Of a DNA stretch of 64,000 bases, positions 1-11,657 are shown in pieces. How positions within the stretch are numbered: position 1 is the first letter of the stretch; the number at the start of each line of letters is the position of its first letter. The position numbers and the translations under genes are program-made. The DNA comes from Canna indica. Taxonomy: Eukaryota; Streptophyta; Magnoliopsida; Zingiberales; Cannaceae. The notes under the pieces are model-generated. The model saw nothing but the letters and a program-made list of their open reading frames with translations, did no database searches and had not been told where the DNA came from. The stretch spans positions 19,561,501-19,625,500 of the forward strand of contig CP136896.1 in assembly GCA_034359265.1 (NCBI GenBank), given 5' to 3'.

Positions 1-1104
1 GAGATTGACACTTTTGATGAAGGTGGTGATGACAATGGTCACTCGCCTACTACTAATCTCAGTTTTGATGCTGGTGCTTCTAGTCAAAGAAGCAACTCTA
101 AAAGCCGGAAGAGAAAGGTAATTTGTCACTTGTGCAAAGAAAAAGGGCATGTGAAGAAGAATTGCCCTACCATGAAAAATAAGGCAAAGAAGAGGTCAAG
201 TGCTTCCACCTCCACATCTTACTCAAGTGAAGCATCCTCTTTTCATGACCATGAAGCCACTTCAAAAGTTTGCCTCATAGATGCTAATGATGAGGTACAC
301 TCTTCTCCTTCTAGTCATGCTAATGATAATAACAATGCTAGCTCTACTAGTTCTACTCTTGACATATCATATAATGTGTTAGTAGATGAATACAAGAAAA
401 TGTATGACTTGCTTGTAAAAAAGGAAAATGAAAATAAAAGATTGAAGAAAGATAATATAAGGCTTAACTCTCATATTGATGAACTAAAACTAGAAAATGA
501 GACAATGAAATCTAGTTCTTTTGATTTTTCCCATGATAGGTTGAAACTTGAGCTTAAGGATTTAAAGCTTAAGAATGAAAATTTGAAACTTGAGAATTAA
601 AAAATTATAAGTGAAAACAACAATTTGAAATCTTAATCTAATGCCTTATATCAATCTCTTGATTTATTGAAAAATGAGGTTGTGTCCTTAAATAAGAAAG
701 TAAACGAATTGAAAAATGTTTCATTTCTTAAGAACACTAGAAATGCTTATGTAAAGAATGCCAATGCTCAACATCATTCTCATGCTATGTATTCTACCAT
801 TAGATCTCATGATCATAAGAAGAAGAATGATTTTTCTAAGAATGCTTATACTCATCATGTTTCACATGTCAAGCATTCTAATGATAGATTTAATGTTCAT
901 AGCAAAAATGAAAAGAAATTCAATGGACATTATTTTTGTTGTGGTATTTTTGGCCATGTTATTTATGATTGTGCATTCAAGAAAAATCCAAGTGTAGTTA
1001 AGACACTTTGGATTCCTAGGCCAACTCACCCCCAAGGACCCAAAGCCATTTGGGTACCAAAAGTCTCATCTTCTTTTGTAGGGGGGGCTACCATAAAAGG
1101 ATGA
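1..1104 (+). pseudogene. Ty1/copia (SIRE-like) gag remnant
   Basis: Remnant of the nucleocapsid (gag) part of a copia polyprotein, which packages element RNA. Reading is open from base 1 in frame 1. It shows a CCHC zinc knuckle (CHLCKEKGHVKKNC, about 124-168), then a long Glu/Lys/Leu/Asn coiled-coil segment (about 380-700), then a second knuckle-like motif (YFCCGIFGHVIYDC, about 928-972) and a Pro/Trp-rich tail (WIPRPTHPQGPKAIWVPK, about 1009-1062). Stops at 598-600 and about 635 break the coiled coil, after which the frame resumes. The second knuckle appears to have lost its first cysteine (Y in its place). The WVPK tail normally precedes protease in this family, but no protease, integrase or RT follows. 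The start lies before the window. It is not a host zinc-knuckle gene, because the PPT and LTR downstream are on the same strand. Confidence 0.8.
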
Positions 1105-3399
1105 ATGAAAAATGGTGTATTGGAGTTGACCTTGAATTCAAATGAAAAATCTCCATGAGGTTGCAACTTGAAGTCATCATGATGCCATAGGTATGAAAAT
1201 TGGCATCTAGGTATACTTCGTATCATCTTCTTACTTTGGTTGGTATCATTTAAGTTAGAGTGTATGATACATATTTAATTTGAGCTATTTTTCCCGCTTT
1301 TGATAAGAATCTTTTGAAAAATGATTTTGATTTTTGATTTTTCGGTCTCTTCGGAGACCTATGTAGCCTGTAATGGGCTCATGCGACCTTGCGGTTTTAA
1401 ATCATAGGTTTATTGTGGCCTTTCGGTTTTCAACCAATAGGAAGGGTTGGAGATCTTATGTTTCAAATTTTCATATTTTGATATCTCTCGATTCGTTTTA
1501 GTTTCATGTCGATTTTACTTTAAACGAATTTTTCACTATCTAGCTTGGGTTGAAATTCTCAAATGAAGATTTATATTTCGCCTTGCTATTTAGTATGATA
1601 ACTTGCTAGTAATTATATTCTCATTATCCTACAAATGAACATTACTTGCAAGTTATGATAAAATGGAAGGCTTTAGAAATTGAAAAAAAAAAGATTAGTT
1701 TGGCTAAATTTTCAAGTATGAGGTATGATTTCAATTTTCATAAAATCCTAGTATAATACCTCAATATTAATCCTTTATTGGGGTCTCTTTACTCATGATG
1801 GTAATCACATGCTAAATCCTTTAATTCTCATGAGTAGGTAGAACTTTAGGACTCAGACAAATTTCATTGAATGAAATTAGCTCTAGGCAAATATCTATTA
1901 TTAGAGAACATCTTTTAAGTCCAAACTAGTAAAATATGTTTAGAGATCTTATTTTTCAAATATTTCATATCTTAAGATCTCTTTGATTCATCTTGATATC
2001 ATGATAACTTTTTTAAAATGAATCTCTACTATCTAGCATAGGTTAAGATTTTTAAATGAAACTTCGCATTAAATTTTTGTTATTTAGTATGTTAGTTTGC
2101 TAGTTGGTATATGATATCAATATGATACTAATGAAGCCTACTTCCAAGTTGAGAAAGTAGTAAAATTTGGAAGGCTAAAGGAAAATTAAAAGAAAGTGAA
2201 ATTTTTTGAATTTCTCAAGAAATGAGGTATAAGTTTCATTTCGGAAAAAATCTTGCATAACACCTCTACTCTCTTGGTAAAATGATTTCCCTATGCTCAT
2301 GAATGATTTTGCATGATAATTGATTAAAATCTCATGAGTAGATAAAATTTTGATACTTAGGCAATTTCATGTCATCTAGATTGAATGAAATGTGCTCTAG
2401 GGAGAAATCTATCTTAGAGACTTCATTTTAAGTTGAAACTTGATAAACATGTTTGAGTTCACTCATGATTTGCTTCCATGTGATTAAAACTGAAAAATCA
2501 TGAGAAAATTGATAAATTGATAACAAGTCCACTTTATGAGACCTAAAATTGAGTAGAGTTGACCTAAGTCAATAAATTGACTTAGAAACTTCATTTTAGG
2601 TCCAAACTTCACAAATATGTTTAGATTTACTCATGTTAGGTGTTCATATGTTTAAATTTGAAAAATCATGAGTAAAGGTTAAAATTTAATTCTTAGCAAT
2701 TTCATGATACAATGTTTGTTTTTGAATGAAATCATGCTAAGGTAAAATTTTATCCAAATGATATTATTTTCATTTCAAACTTGATAAAAATGCTTTAAAT
2801 GATTATATCTTGATATCTAGAAAGTTTGAATGAAAACTGAAAATTTTTTTAAAAAAAATTAGTTATTTATAAAAATGCCACTAGAACTCAATGAATTTTA
2901 GAAAAATTCAAAAAAATAATTTTTTCTTGATTCTTGATATTTTTGAACTCACTTTTGGTATTGTTCTAATATTTTAGAGAAAAAAATCATTTCTAAAATA
3001 ATTTTTGACTCCTTGACCGATACTTAGAAATATCGATACTTGAGTTAGTACATGATTCCTAGTTTTGGTTGTTGACTATCTCTTCATGATATCATGTATT
3101 AATTAGTCTCTCATTCGATATATTATTTTCGTCCCTTGAGTTGGTTGACTTCAATTTCATGAAAACTAGTTTTCAAGTCCCAACTTTGACCATAGTTGAC
3201 TTTTTTAGCCCTTTTTTATTGATGTCAAAAGGGAGAGAAAAATACAGGTAAAAGGGAAGAAAATATAGAAAAACCATGCATATAGATAGGGGGGTTTTGT
3301 TTTCATAGATATGCATATTGATAGGGGAGAAATCCCATGTTTCATATCATTTGTGCTTTAATATATATATATATATTTTTAAGGATGTTTGTCATCATC
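1105..3399 (+). other. Non-coding internal region of the copia element, with diverged tandem repeats
   Basis: About 2.3 kb between the gag remnant and the polypurine tract, with no recognisable pol domain. It holds diverged direct repeats of about 480 bases. The block starting near 1450 (GATCTTATGTTTCAAATTTT) recurs near 1945. The block with CTCATGAGTAG, 'gaatgaaat' and 'ctctagg' at about 1830-1890 recurs at about 2330-2400 and again, partly, at 2570-2700. Near 3220-3330 there are several purine-rich stretches that resemble extra polypurine tracts. I see no host gene here. Confidence 0.6.
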
Positions 3400-3413
3400 A
3401 AAAATGGAGAGAT
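3400..3413 (+). promoter_or_regulatory. Polypurine tract of the copia element
   Basis: The purine run AAAAATGGAGAGAT lies directly before the TGTTGG start of the LTR, where plus-strand DNA synthesis is primed. The preceding TTTGTCATCATC is typical of SIRE-type elements. Confidence 0.75.
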
Positions 3414-5220
3414 TGTTGGCTTAAGGTTTTCAACCTTGGTCTTAATCTCGGTTTTGATGATAACAAATATGGAACTAATGATTTAATTAAGAAATACTTT
3501 CAGGTTCCATATCTATTAGCAAACGATGTCCTCGATCGAAAATATCGAACAAATGGAAAAATCGGAAGGACGTTGGTCGACGCACTCGGATTCGTCGGGA
3601 AGATAAAGTATAGGTTTAGGGTGTCTAGTTTATATTGTAATATCCTCATGATGATGCATAAGAACCCAAAAATCATCCCCGAATCTCAAAGCATGAAAAC
3701 CTGAAAATCGTCCTGAAATAACCTAGGGAGCTCACTGGAGGGCTATATGACCTAGATACTTTCTTGACATAAAAAATGGCGGTAATTGTTCCTTGGGTTA
3801 AAATTAGATAACGATGTATTTTTTAGGAATTTTGGAAGTCTTTAGCCTACCCATTCTTGACTCGAAAAATTAGAAAATTTCCGTTTTCAGAAAATTTATA
3901 CTAGACCCCCAAAATTAGATTTTGATTCTTAAGGATTTTGATTTTTTAGATCTTTTTATTGAATCCAAATGGGGGGTAATCCTTATATAACATTTATGTT
4001 TTAAAATAATTAACTAAAAGTTAATAAATATTATATAAGTAGACTTAGCGAAGACGGAACCCAAACAAGCAAATAAACCCAAGCAAACTAGCAGTCTGCC
4101 CAGTTTTCGGTCGATCGAATAGTATCAAAAATAGGCAGTAGCCAATTCGATCGATCGGTTGGTCGACTGAAGTTTGCCAGAAAGTGGCAGAAGGCTACTT
4201 CGGTCGACCGACAGATGCTAAAAATTGGCAAAAATTGCTTTGGTCGACCAATCGGTCGACCGGATTGCGGATGAAAGATCATGACTCATTCAGTCGACCC
4301 ATCAGTCGACCGAACAGAGTGTTTAAGGCACATAAAGCCAACGGTAACTGGGCGGTCGATCAGTCGGTCGATCGACGATCGACCGGCAAGCGACCGAACG
4401 GCAAAAATGACTAGTTTTTTGCCCGTTGAGCTGCCGTTCGGTTAAGGGGTTATAAATACTCCTCTCCATCCTTCATAAACCCTCCTGAACAATTGATCCA
4501 AGCCTCTATTGAGCCAATTCTTGATCATTCTAAAGCTTTTCTTTAGTCATCTTCTTGATAACCCTAATTTCCAAGATACAACCTTAATCTTGCCTTCAAG
4601 CTTTGAACAATTCATCATTGAGGCATCAAGAGGAACTAGGACTCGTGTTTGGAGCTAAGTATTTGTTGTATCATTTATCTACTCCATTACTTGAGTATTT
4701 TTGTGATTTATTTCATTGTATTTGAACGTGTAAGAAGACCTAGTGTTAGGTCTTGTGATTGAGTGGTATCCTTGGTGTAGAAGGTGTAAAGTCACTTGTG
4801 TAAACGTAGTTTACTAGGATTAGTTCTTGTTGTCCTTAGGATTGAGGTGGGAGAGTGCTCTCGGTAGGAAGGCGGACACTTCCGGGTGTGGAAGTGCCTT
4901 CGGTGTGAGAGCGGAGACTCTCTGGTTAAAACGTCCTCATTGTAAAGAAAATAAGATAATATAGTAAAACTAGTTTGGAAATCCTAAACGGGATGCTTAG
5001 GTAGTGGAGTAGGCATTGGGGCCGAACCACTATAAATCTCTATGTTAGCATTGTATCATTGTTTGTACTTAATTGGTTTACTTTTGCTTCCGCATCTAGT
5101 TGATAAATTACGATTTGCCTAAATAGTTTAAAAAACGATTAAAATCGGAATTAGGCAACAAATTTTAGATAGCACACTATTCAACCCCCCCCCCCCTCTA
5201 ATGTGCCATTTCACCCAACA
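3414..5220 (+). mobile_element. 3' LTR of the SIRE-like copia element
   Basis: An 1807-bp LTR bounded by TGTTGG and CCAACA, the expected short inverted ends. The start reads TGTTGGCTTAAGGTTTTCAA and is followed by GGTTTTGATGATAACAAA, a hallmark of this family. A TATA-like box TATAAATA lies at 4451-4458. Upstream of it, 4100-4390 is packed with GTCGAC/TCGATCGA palindromes. The end carries a C13 run (about 5184-5196). The 5' LTR would lie before the window, so the target duplication cannot be tested. Confidence 0.85.
4451..4458 (+). promoter_or_regulatory. TATA-like box of the copia LTR
   Basis: TATAAATA is followed by a pyrimidine-rich stretch and is placed in mid-LTR, as expected for an LTR promoter. 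This is inference from position and sequence only. Confidence 0.5.
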
Positions 5221-6400
5221 TATATGATTTTTCAATTGTAAATTATGGCAAACCAATGTTGGTCATGAGTCTTTTATCAAAAGGAATGGTTCATAAGGAT
5301 TTTACATGATAGTGATACTAAATGTTATAGATCTCTTTAGCTCATTCATTGGAAACAGGATTGTACTTTTTGAACGAACTTTAATAATTTTGGCACTCGT
5401 TGATACATTCAATATGTCTTCATAAACGATATCCTTTACTTGGTTATTGTATGACAAAAGTTGAGGTACAAAAGAAAATTATCGAGAAAAATGACAAAAG
5501 TTGAGGTACGACTTTCAATATTTCAAAATTCTTTTGTTCTATGATTCACAGCAACTATCATGTTCAATATATGCTCATGTTATAAATTTTTGGATGAAAA
5601 CTTGATAAGGTCAAAATACGATACTACGCTAGTTTTGTTTGAAATTGTGTTCAAATTGACCTAGAGATATTTTTTTTAGCTCAAACTTAATATCATAATT
5701 TTCTTTTGTGGAAGTAGAATGAATTGTAATAATATATTCATATTTTTATATTTACAAAATGTCACTAAAACTTCATGCGTATATTTATAAAATGATTATA
5801 TTTTTCGTTTGTGAAAGTACGAATGAATTGTAATAATATATTTATATTTTTTATATTTACAAAATGTCACTGAAACTTCAATATATGATTTTTAGAAAGA
5901 TGTAGAAAAAATATATTTTTGAATGTTTTTTAGCCCATATATTCTTGATTGAATGCAATCTTCATGTTTAAATTTTCAAATGATTATATTATGGGTGAAA
6001 TTTTATCTCGATTTTTTATTTTAGATAGAAAGACTTCGACCGAACTTTAATCAAACTTTGGATGCTCGATGAGCAATCAAACTTCAACTAGAGGGCGCAA
6101 AAATGATTTGAACCATCCATTTTCTTTATATTTGTGAATTCTAGTCATTTACTTTCATTCTTAAGACTAACATCTACCTTTCTATGCTCTATTCTGCCCA
6201 TACTTCGCTCGTTTATGCATCTAGAAAAGGAGTTATTGTGATCCGTTCCTCTTGAATTTGCCTTAAATTGTGTTCTTTCTCATTATAGGTAAAGTTTCAT
6301 ATCATTCCTTGCATCTAGAAGTCTTAGATCATGTTTTTAGTTGGTTAAGTATCTACATTTAGGTTTTTGATGTTGCATTTCATGATTTCCTTACATTCAT
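5221..6400. repeat. AT-rich debris related to the copia internal region
   Basis: No gene is visible. About 5690-5890 contains two adjacent copies of a ~115-bp unit (GAATGAATTGTAATAATATA, then tttacaaaatgtcact and aaacttca). The same kind of sequence ('aaaatgccactagaactcaatgaatttt') occurs at 2870-2900 inside the copia element. This stretch may therefore be an older, related copia fragment into which the 1-5220 element inserted. Confidence 0.4.
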
Positions 6401-9156
6401 TGTCACGTCCCAAACTCTAGGTCATGTGACTGACTGAAAATACCACACGTATCCCGAAGCCTAACCATACCATAACATAAAATGATCAATGCAAGGCACA
6501 TAAAATTAAATGCATAACTGATTTCAAAATACTGAACATGATAATGGAGGTTAAATGGAAATCCCAAAGACTCAAGTCGACATAAATTAAGTAACTCCAA
6601 GGTATAGTACATGATACGACCACAAGACTCAAAATGCTACACAATATCCTGGTCACTCACTTGGGGGGCATCTCACTGAGCTTACATCGCCAGCCGCACC
6701 ACCCTGGTATACCATGTACCTCTAACCAAAATCTAGACACAAGTAGGAGGCATGAGTTCATAAACTCAGTGAGTGACTCTACTCGAGTCATCTCAAACAA
6801 TCATCAAGTCATGCCAATATAGTGAGTAGGAGAGTCTGCAAGTAATGTATTATCTCAACAACGAAATATATCAGAATGTACAATAAGAAGTAAATAATGA
6901 CACCAACCATAATGTAACAGAACATGCCCATAAGTGTACCACAATCCAAGCCAAACCAAGCCACGTAAGCCCATCTAGTCGTTGCCCGATACAATTCGGC
7001 ACATGCACTAGCCGCTATCAGTGTCTCCAGTCGTTGTCAGCCCCTTTAGCCGCAATCCAATTGGGACACATGCGCTAGCCACTATCAGCTCCTCTAGTCA
7101 GTGTCAGCTCCTTTAGTCGTTGCCCTTTTGAGGCACACACACTAGCCGCTATCAATATGGTTGGGAGCATCCCTCCAACCAAGCTACATAGGGTCGATCG
7201 TTAGTATGGCCTCCTAACGAGCTCCCCAACACCACCTCTTCGGGTGATCAACCCGTCAATGGTCAGCCATCCTCCATAGCACAATCACAACACATCATAC
7301 AAACTAAATAAGTGATGTATAACAAGCATGACACAGACACATATATATCATGATTGAAGTACTTTACTAGTCACCTCACACACTAAACCAAGCACTACTG
7401 ATCTCGCCCCTTCCTAGGCTCTTCACACATGGCTATATCAACCATGTCACATCACAACATGACCAAAGATTATATATATATATATATATATATATACAAG
7501 TTTGTTGCACCCCGGTATTACTCGCCACACCCATCATATAATCATGTAAAGACAACAATTATCCATAATTTCTAGTAATTCAAATATGGTAAGATGTGCA
7601 CAAAAACTTTAAAAAATCAGCCCCGTTGGGGTCTCAATTGAAAAACATAGGAATTCAACCATACTATGCCTCTTGGAGGCAAAAGCAGTGCGTAAATGTT
7701 AAATTCCAACATGTCGTCTTGGTTGAGGCATTTTATCAAACACCCCGTGTCTCATTCAATTCCTACCACTCTATACATTGCATGACAGCCTCGTCCCAAG
7801 GAAGAATTCAGTCTATGGACATCGAGAAATGTAGCCCACACATCCCCCCATCCACGCTAAGATCAAGGGTTCAAACTATTTCAAGAAAATATGATTTTCA
7901 ACCACTCAGGTGTGGATTTTCAAATTTGACAACCTCTACACTTAACCATTTTTTCAAGCATGCTTACCACCTAAAATTTCATAAATACCCAATTGTAACA
8001 AGAAACCGAGTCCGACCATACATCCCACCATTGGTGAGAAGTCCTATCTAAAGTTGGTGAGAACTCAACCTCTACACATCACATCATGTCACCCAAATCG
8101 AGGTTAGGACCACTGTATACACCTTTAGGCCGACATCCAATCTATCGTTCAAACTTCACATTTCAGTCCTAAGGGTCAACGAATTCGACCACCTATTATC
8201 CCCGTTGACCCAATAAACCATGAATTTCTACAATCAAATGGTAGGTTCTTAGCGTGAACAAGGGGTCACAATGTGGTGGAATTCAGCCATCATCCTCAAG
8301 TTACGGATACTCTCGGCCTTCCCTTTCGATCTTCACAAACAAGGGTCAAAAATTGTAGGGATTCCCCCTCATTGGTAGGGTCGCATACCCTAAAGAAGTA
8401 AGGGCTTCATCTCCCAAAATCTCATTCACAATTCAACATCCCAACATCATAAAAGAGGGGAAAACCAGTGAATTAAATCTGCGAGAAATGACATACATCA
8501 AAACAGTTCCAATCCCTACAATAAGGGAACCAACCGGCCCTAAATCCTCTCCTAGGGTTGCCCTCTCCAACCCGCACCCCAAAACATGATATCAAGCAAG
8601 ATTCGATCCAAAAATCATTCACCACACATCTAAATCTCGAAATTTTATAGTTTTATTCATATACAACAAGGGCTGACCTAAAGATGGGCAAATCCCTAAA
8701 TAAGAAGAGCCACTCACCTCAATCTACGTCTCAAAGGAATCCTACGTGAAGGCTCCGACGAACCGCCGCCACTCGCGCCGAAATTTCTCCAAGAAGCGCC
8801 GCTGACCACTCCTCTTCTCTCCCACAGGCTGCGCCTCCTCCTATTCGTGTGTGCCTCTCTCTAAGGCCAGCCTATTGAGATGAGCAAATAAATATAAATA
8901 TCGCTCTCAAGGTGCAAAAGACAAGTATGCCCCCAACTTAAAATAACTCATGTTCGCACCTTAAACGAGTCCAAAATTTGCTCAAATCGCACCAAACGAC
9001 TCATGAAACCTGACTCATTCAAACAAGCCTAAACTAAACCAATTTATATAATTAATCACGCGCATGATTCGTACCTCAGACCGCAATCTCCCCGACTCGC
9101 TCCGATGCCCAATTCGAGTCTCCAGCTGAAACCAAAATTAAAATGTGTGTATTACA
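6401..9156 (-). mobile_element. 3' LTR of a minus-strand Ty3/gypsy element
   Basis: On the minus strand the LTR begins TGTAATACACAC (9156) and ends ACGTGACA (6401), length 2756 bp. It is preceded (at 9157-9172, minus strand) by AAGGGGGAAAGAT, a classic gypsy polypurine tract. The + strand start TGTCACGTCCCAAAC is the usual reverse complement of plant chromovirus LTR ends. It contains a (TA)n run at about 7471-7495, a degenerate short repeat ('agccgctatcag', 'agtcgttg') at about 7000-7160, and a GC-rich segment at about 8745-8870. A 151-codon ORF at 7596-8048 is a chance ORF within the LTR. Confidence 0.75.
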
Positions 9157-9172
9157 ATCTTTCCCCCTTAAA
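9157..9172 (-). promoter_or_regulatory. Polypurine tract of the minus-strand gypsy element
   Basis: Read on the minus strand this is CTTTAAGGGGGAAAGAT directly before TGTAATAC. It fixes the LTR boundary and the element's orientation. Confidence 0.65.
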
Positions 9173-9430
9173 GAAAATTTGTTCTCAAATTTTAGAATAA
9201 GCTAAGAGATTCACCGGATAACAAAACAAGTATGGATACTTCTCGCGCATATCGCGCTCCACTTCCCAGGTGGCCTCATAAGTCATGTCCAGAGTGGTGC
9301 TCCCATCGCACCCTCACCAAAGTGACTTCTCTGGATCTTAGTTTCCTTGTATGGTTGTCTGAAATCTCAACCGTTCATTCTTCATAAGAAACGGTCGCAT
9401 CAACCTCCACTATAATAAGCCCTAACACAT
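9173..9430 (-). pseudogene. C-terminal end of a Ty3/gypsy polyprotein (truncated)
   Basis: The minus strand encodes a VRVRWEHHSG segment and, after one frame change, EATWEVERDMREKYPYLF. These are signatures of the polyprotein C-terminus in plant Tekay/Del-type chromoviruses. Nothing recognisable from integrase or RT follows, so the element is truncated here. The frame change near 9290 and the truncation make it a dead copy. It belongs with the LTR at 6401-9156. Confidence 0.7.
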
Positions 9431-9439
9431 GAGACTCAT

Positions 9440-10265
9440 CCCTGACATATCTTCAGCATGAATACATGGAATATTGGGTGCACTGTCAATTCTAATTAAA
9501 AATTTAATCCAACATTAATCAATACTAATTTAGCTTTTTAAATATATATATATCATATAAGAGGGGGGGGCACTTGGGCAAGGGGAGAGGTCGGCAACAA
9601 GCGAGCGATGGTGAGCAAAGGAGGCGGCGAGAACCAGCGACAAAGATCAACGGCGGTGCAGATGCATGGAGAAGAAGAAGAGAGAGGAAGAGGAAGAGGA
9701 GGAAGGAAAGCGAGGGAGTGGGCTAAAATAAAAAATATTTATCAGCGACGATCGCCTCAGCCGTCGCTAATAAGCATTTTAATTTAACGTCGTGCTCGTG
9801 CCCTCTACCTATCAGCAATGGCTTCGAGCGGTCGTTGCAAAATCGTCATACATATGTGTGTTATTGGCAATGGTTGTAGTGGTCGTAACTCAACCGCCGC
9901 AGATGCTATATCATATATTAGCGATGACACTTGCAGCCGTAGGTACGTTGTGGTGGTTCGCGACAACTGCGTTGGCTATCATTGATACCTTTAGTAATTC
10001 AATTGTGAAAAATATAAAATGTGGATAGATTATTCTATTTATATATAAAATAATGTTACAAAATATGAAAAATAACACAAAAAAATGAATAGACTATTCT
10101 ATTTATATATAATAATATATTAAAATATAAAATTCAATTTCAATTTTTTTATTTTTAAAACTACAGATTAAATAATAATATATTATAATTTTAATTTTAA
10201 TTTTAATTTTTTTTATTTTTAAAATAACATGTTATGCAACTAGTGTCAAATAAATATTTGAGCTA
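9440..10265. repeat. CACTA-like subterminal debris and AT-rich DNA
   Basis: At about 9745-9985 there are repeated 'cagcgacg', 'gccgtcgcta' and 'agcaatggc' motifs in both orientations. They resemble the subterminal repeats of the CACTA element at 29426. No CACTA terminus is visible. 9556-9735 is purine-rich and GC-richer. 10000-10265 is AT-rich with short TTTTAATT repeats. No gene is supported. Confidence 0.35.
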
Positions 10266-10273
10266 GCATGCAT

Positions 10274-11477
10274 TAGGGATGGCAATGGTTTGGTTAACCG
10301 CATTTTTGGGGGTTAACCGAAATCGAACTAAACACCCGCTAACCGAAATCGAAACCGAAACAGAAACCGGCCCGATTTCGGTTATTCGCGGTTAATCGAA
10401 ACTGAATTTTTTGATTCAAATAGAACCGGTTATCCATTTACTACCGATTAACCGGTAATAAATGGATAACCGGTTCAAAAATATCAAAACAGTAATTAAA
10501 AAATAATATGCAATAAAAATACAAAGTTAACTACTTACTCTTGCAAAATGTTTAAATTATCAAAACTAATTACATCAAATGTTAGTTAATATATCAATTA
10601 ATACATGTATTAAATCCACTGGGAAGCCGACTACTGGGAAGTCGGAGGAAGCTGTTGTCGAGCGAGTCAGGTGGTCGGGAGTCGGCGAGGGCCGAGGGGG
10701 AAGGGAGTCGACTCGAGGGTGATCCCGTGATCGAAGTCGACCGAGGGGGGAGTCGGCTGGTCGAGAATCGGCGAGGGTCAGCGACGCTGAGGGCCGAGGG
10801 GGAAGGGAGTCGACTCGAGAGTGATCCCATGATCGGAGTCGGCCGAGGGGGGAATCGGGTAGTCGGGAGTCGGCGAGGGCTGGCGACGCCGAGGGCCGAG
10901 GGGGAAGGGAGTCGACTCGAGGGTGATCCCGTGATCGAAGTCGACCGAGGGGGGAGTCGGCGAGGGCAGCCGACGCCAAGGGCCGAGGTCCGAGGGCCGA
11001 GGGGGAAGGGAGTCGACTCGAGGCTGATCTGTCGTCCGGTGATCGGAGTTGCAGTTGTGAGCGAGTGAATCGTAAGGGAAGGGGACGATTGTCGAGTGGT
11101 GAAGGGAAGGGCGGAAGGGGAGTCGACCATTGGGAGTGTCGACTAAGGGAAACTTTAGGGTTAGATTTAGATTTTAGATTTTTATATATAAGGGTAAGTG
11201 GCTAAGTGGATAAGTGGGTTAGTGGTAACGGGTTTTGGGTTTAAATAATTTAATAACTTATATTTTAACGGTTTCAGGTACCGGTTAACCGCGAATAACC
11301 GATAACCGAAACTTATAACCGATTTTGATTATCGATTATCCGCGACTCGATAACCGAAATCGAACCGTTTGGAAATGGATTTTGAGTTTCACTAACCAAA
11401 ACCAAAACCGAACCGCAAAACTATTATCCAAAATCGGAATTTGCGGTTCGGTTAACCGATTCCAATTGCCACCCCTA
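10274..11477. mobile_element. Non-autonomous hAT element with GC-rich tandem repeats
   Basis: The ends are TAGGGATGGCAATGG and, as reverse complement, TAGGGGTGGCAATTGG; both continue into GGTTAACCG-rich subterminal repeats. It is flanked by a perfect 8-bp target duplication GCATGCAT (10266-10273 and 11478-11485), the hAT standard. It is 1204 bp long with no transposase. The middle (about 10689-11030) consists of a ~102-bp GC-rich unit repeated about 3.5 times, each with GGGAGTCGACTCGAG. Long overlapping ORFs there come from this repeat and are not genes. It sits 180 bp upstream of the ATG of the ATP synthase gene. Confidence 0.9.
10689..11030. repeat. ~102-bp GC-rich tandem repeat inside the hAT element
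   Basis: Units begin GGGCCGAGGGGGAAGGGAGT at about 10689, 10791, 10893 and (after a short partial unit) about 10996. Each has GTCGACTCGAG then GTGATC. Copies differ by a few substitutions and one deletion of about 15 bases. Confidence 0.8.
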
Positions 11478-11657
11478 GCATGCATACATTTTCATCCGAT
11501 GGCTTGTATCATCGATCCCATATTCTTTTATATGCGGACAGAAGTACATAACGTGGCTAAAGTTTGTTGCTATTGGAACCTTCGGAGTTCGATCTCCTTC
11601 CTCTTGGTTCCCGGAGGCAATCGACTTCTAGGGTTTCGGAAGTAATCTCTCTTCGGA

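Noticed and set aside
3318..3704. 128-codon ORF with an N-terminal hydrophobic stretch
   Set aside because: It crosses the PPT/LTR boundary of the copia element and includes a simple TA repeat.
4088..4414. ORFs rich in GRPTDR/STNRSTG
   Set aside because: Translation of the GTCGAC palindrome array in the LTR.
7596..8051. 151-codon ORF
   Set aside because: Lies wholly inside the antisense gypsy LTR and has no domain; LTRs of this type are non-coding.
10575..11130. Overlapping 130-180-codon ORFs on both strands
   Set aside because: They come from the 102-bp GC-rich tandem repeat inside the hAT element and give repetitive Arg/Ser/Pro or Gly/Glu/Arg peptides.
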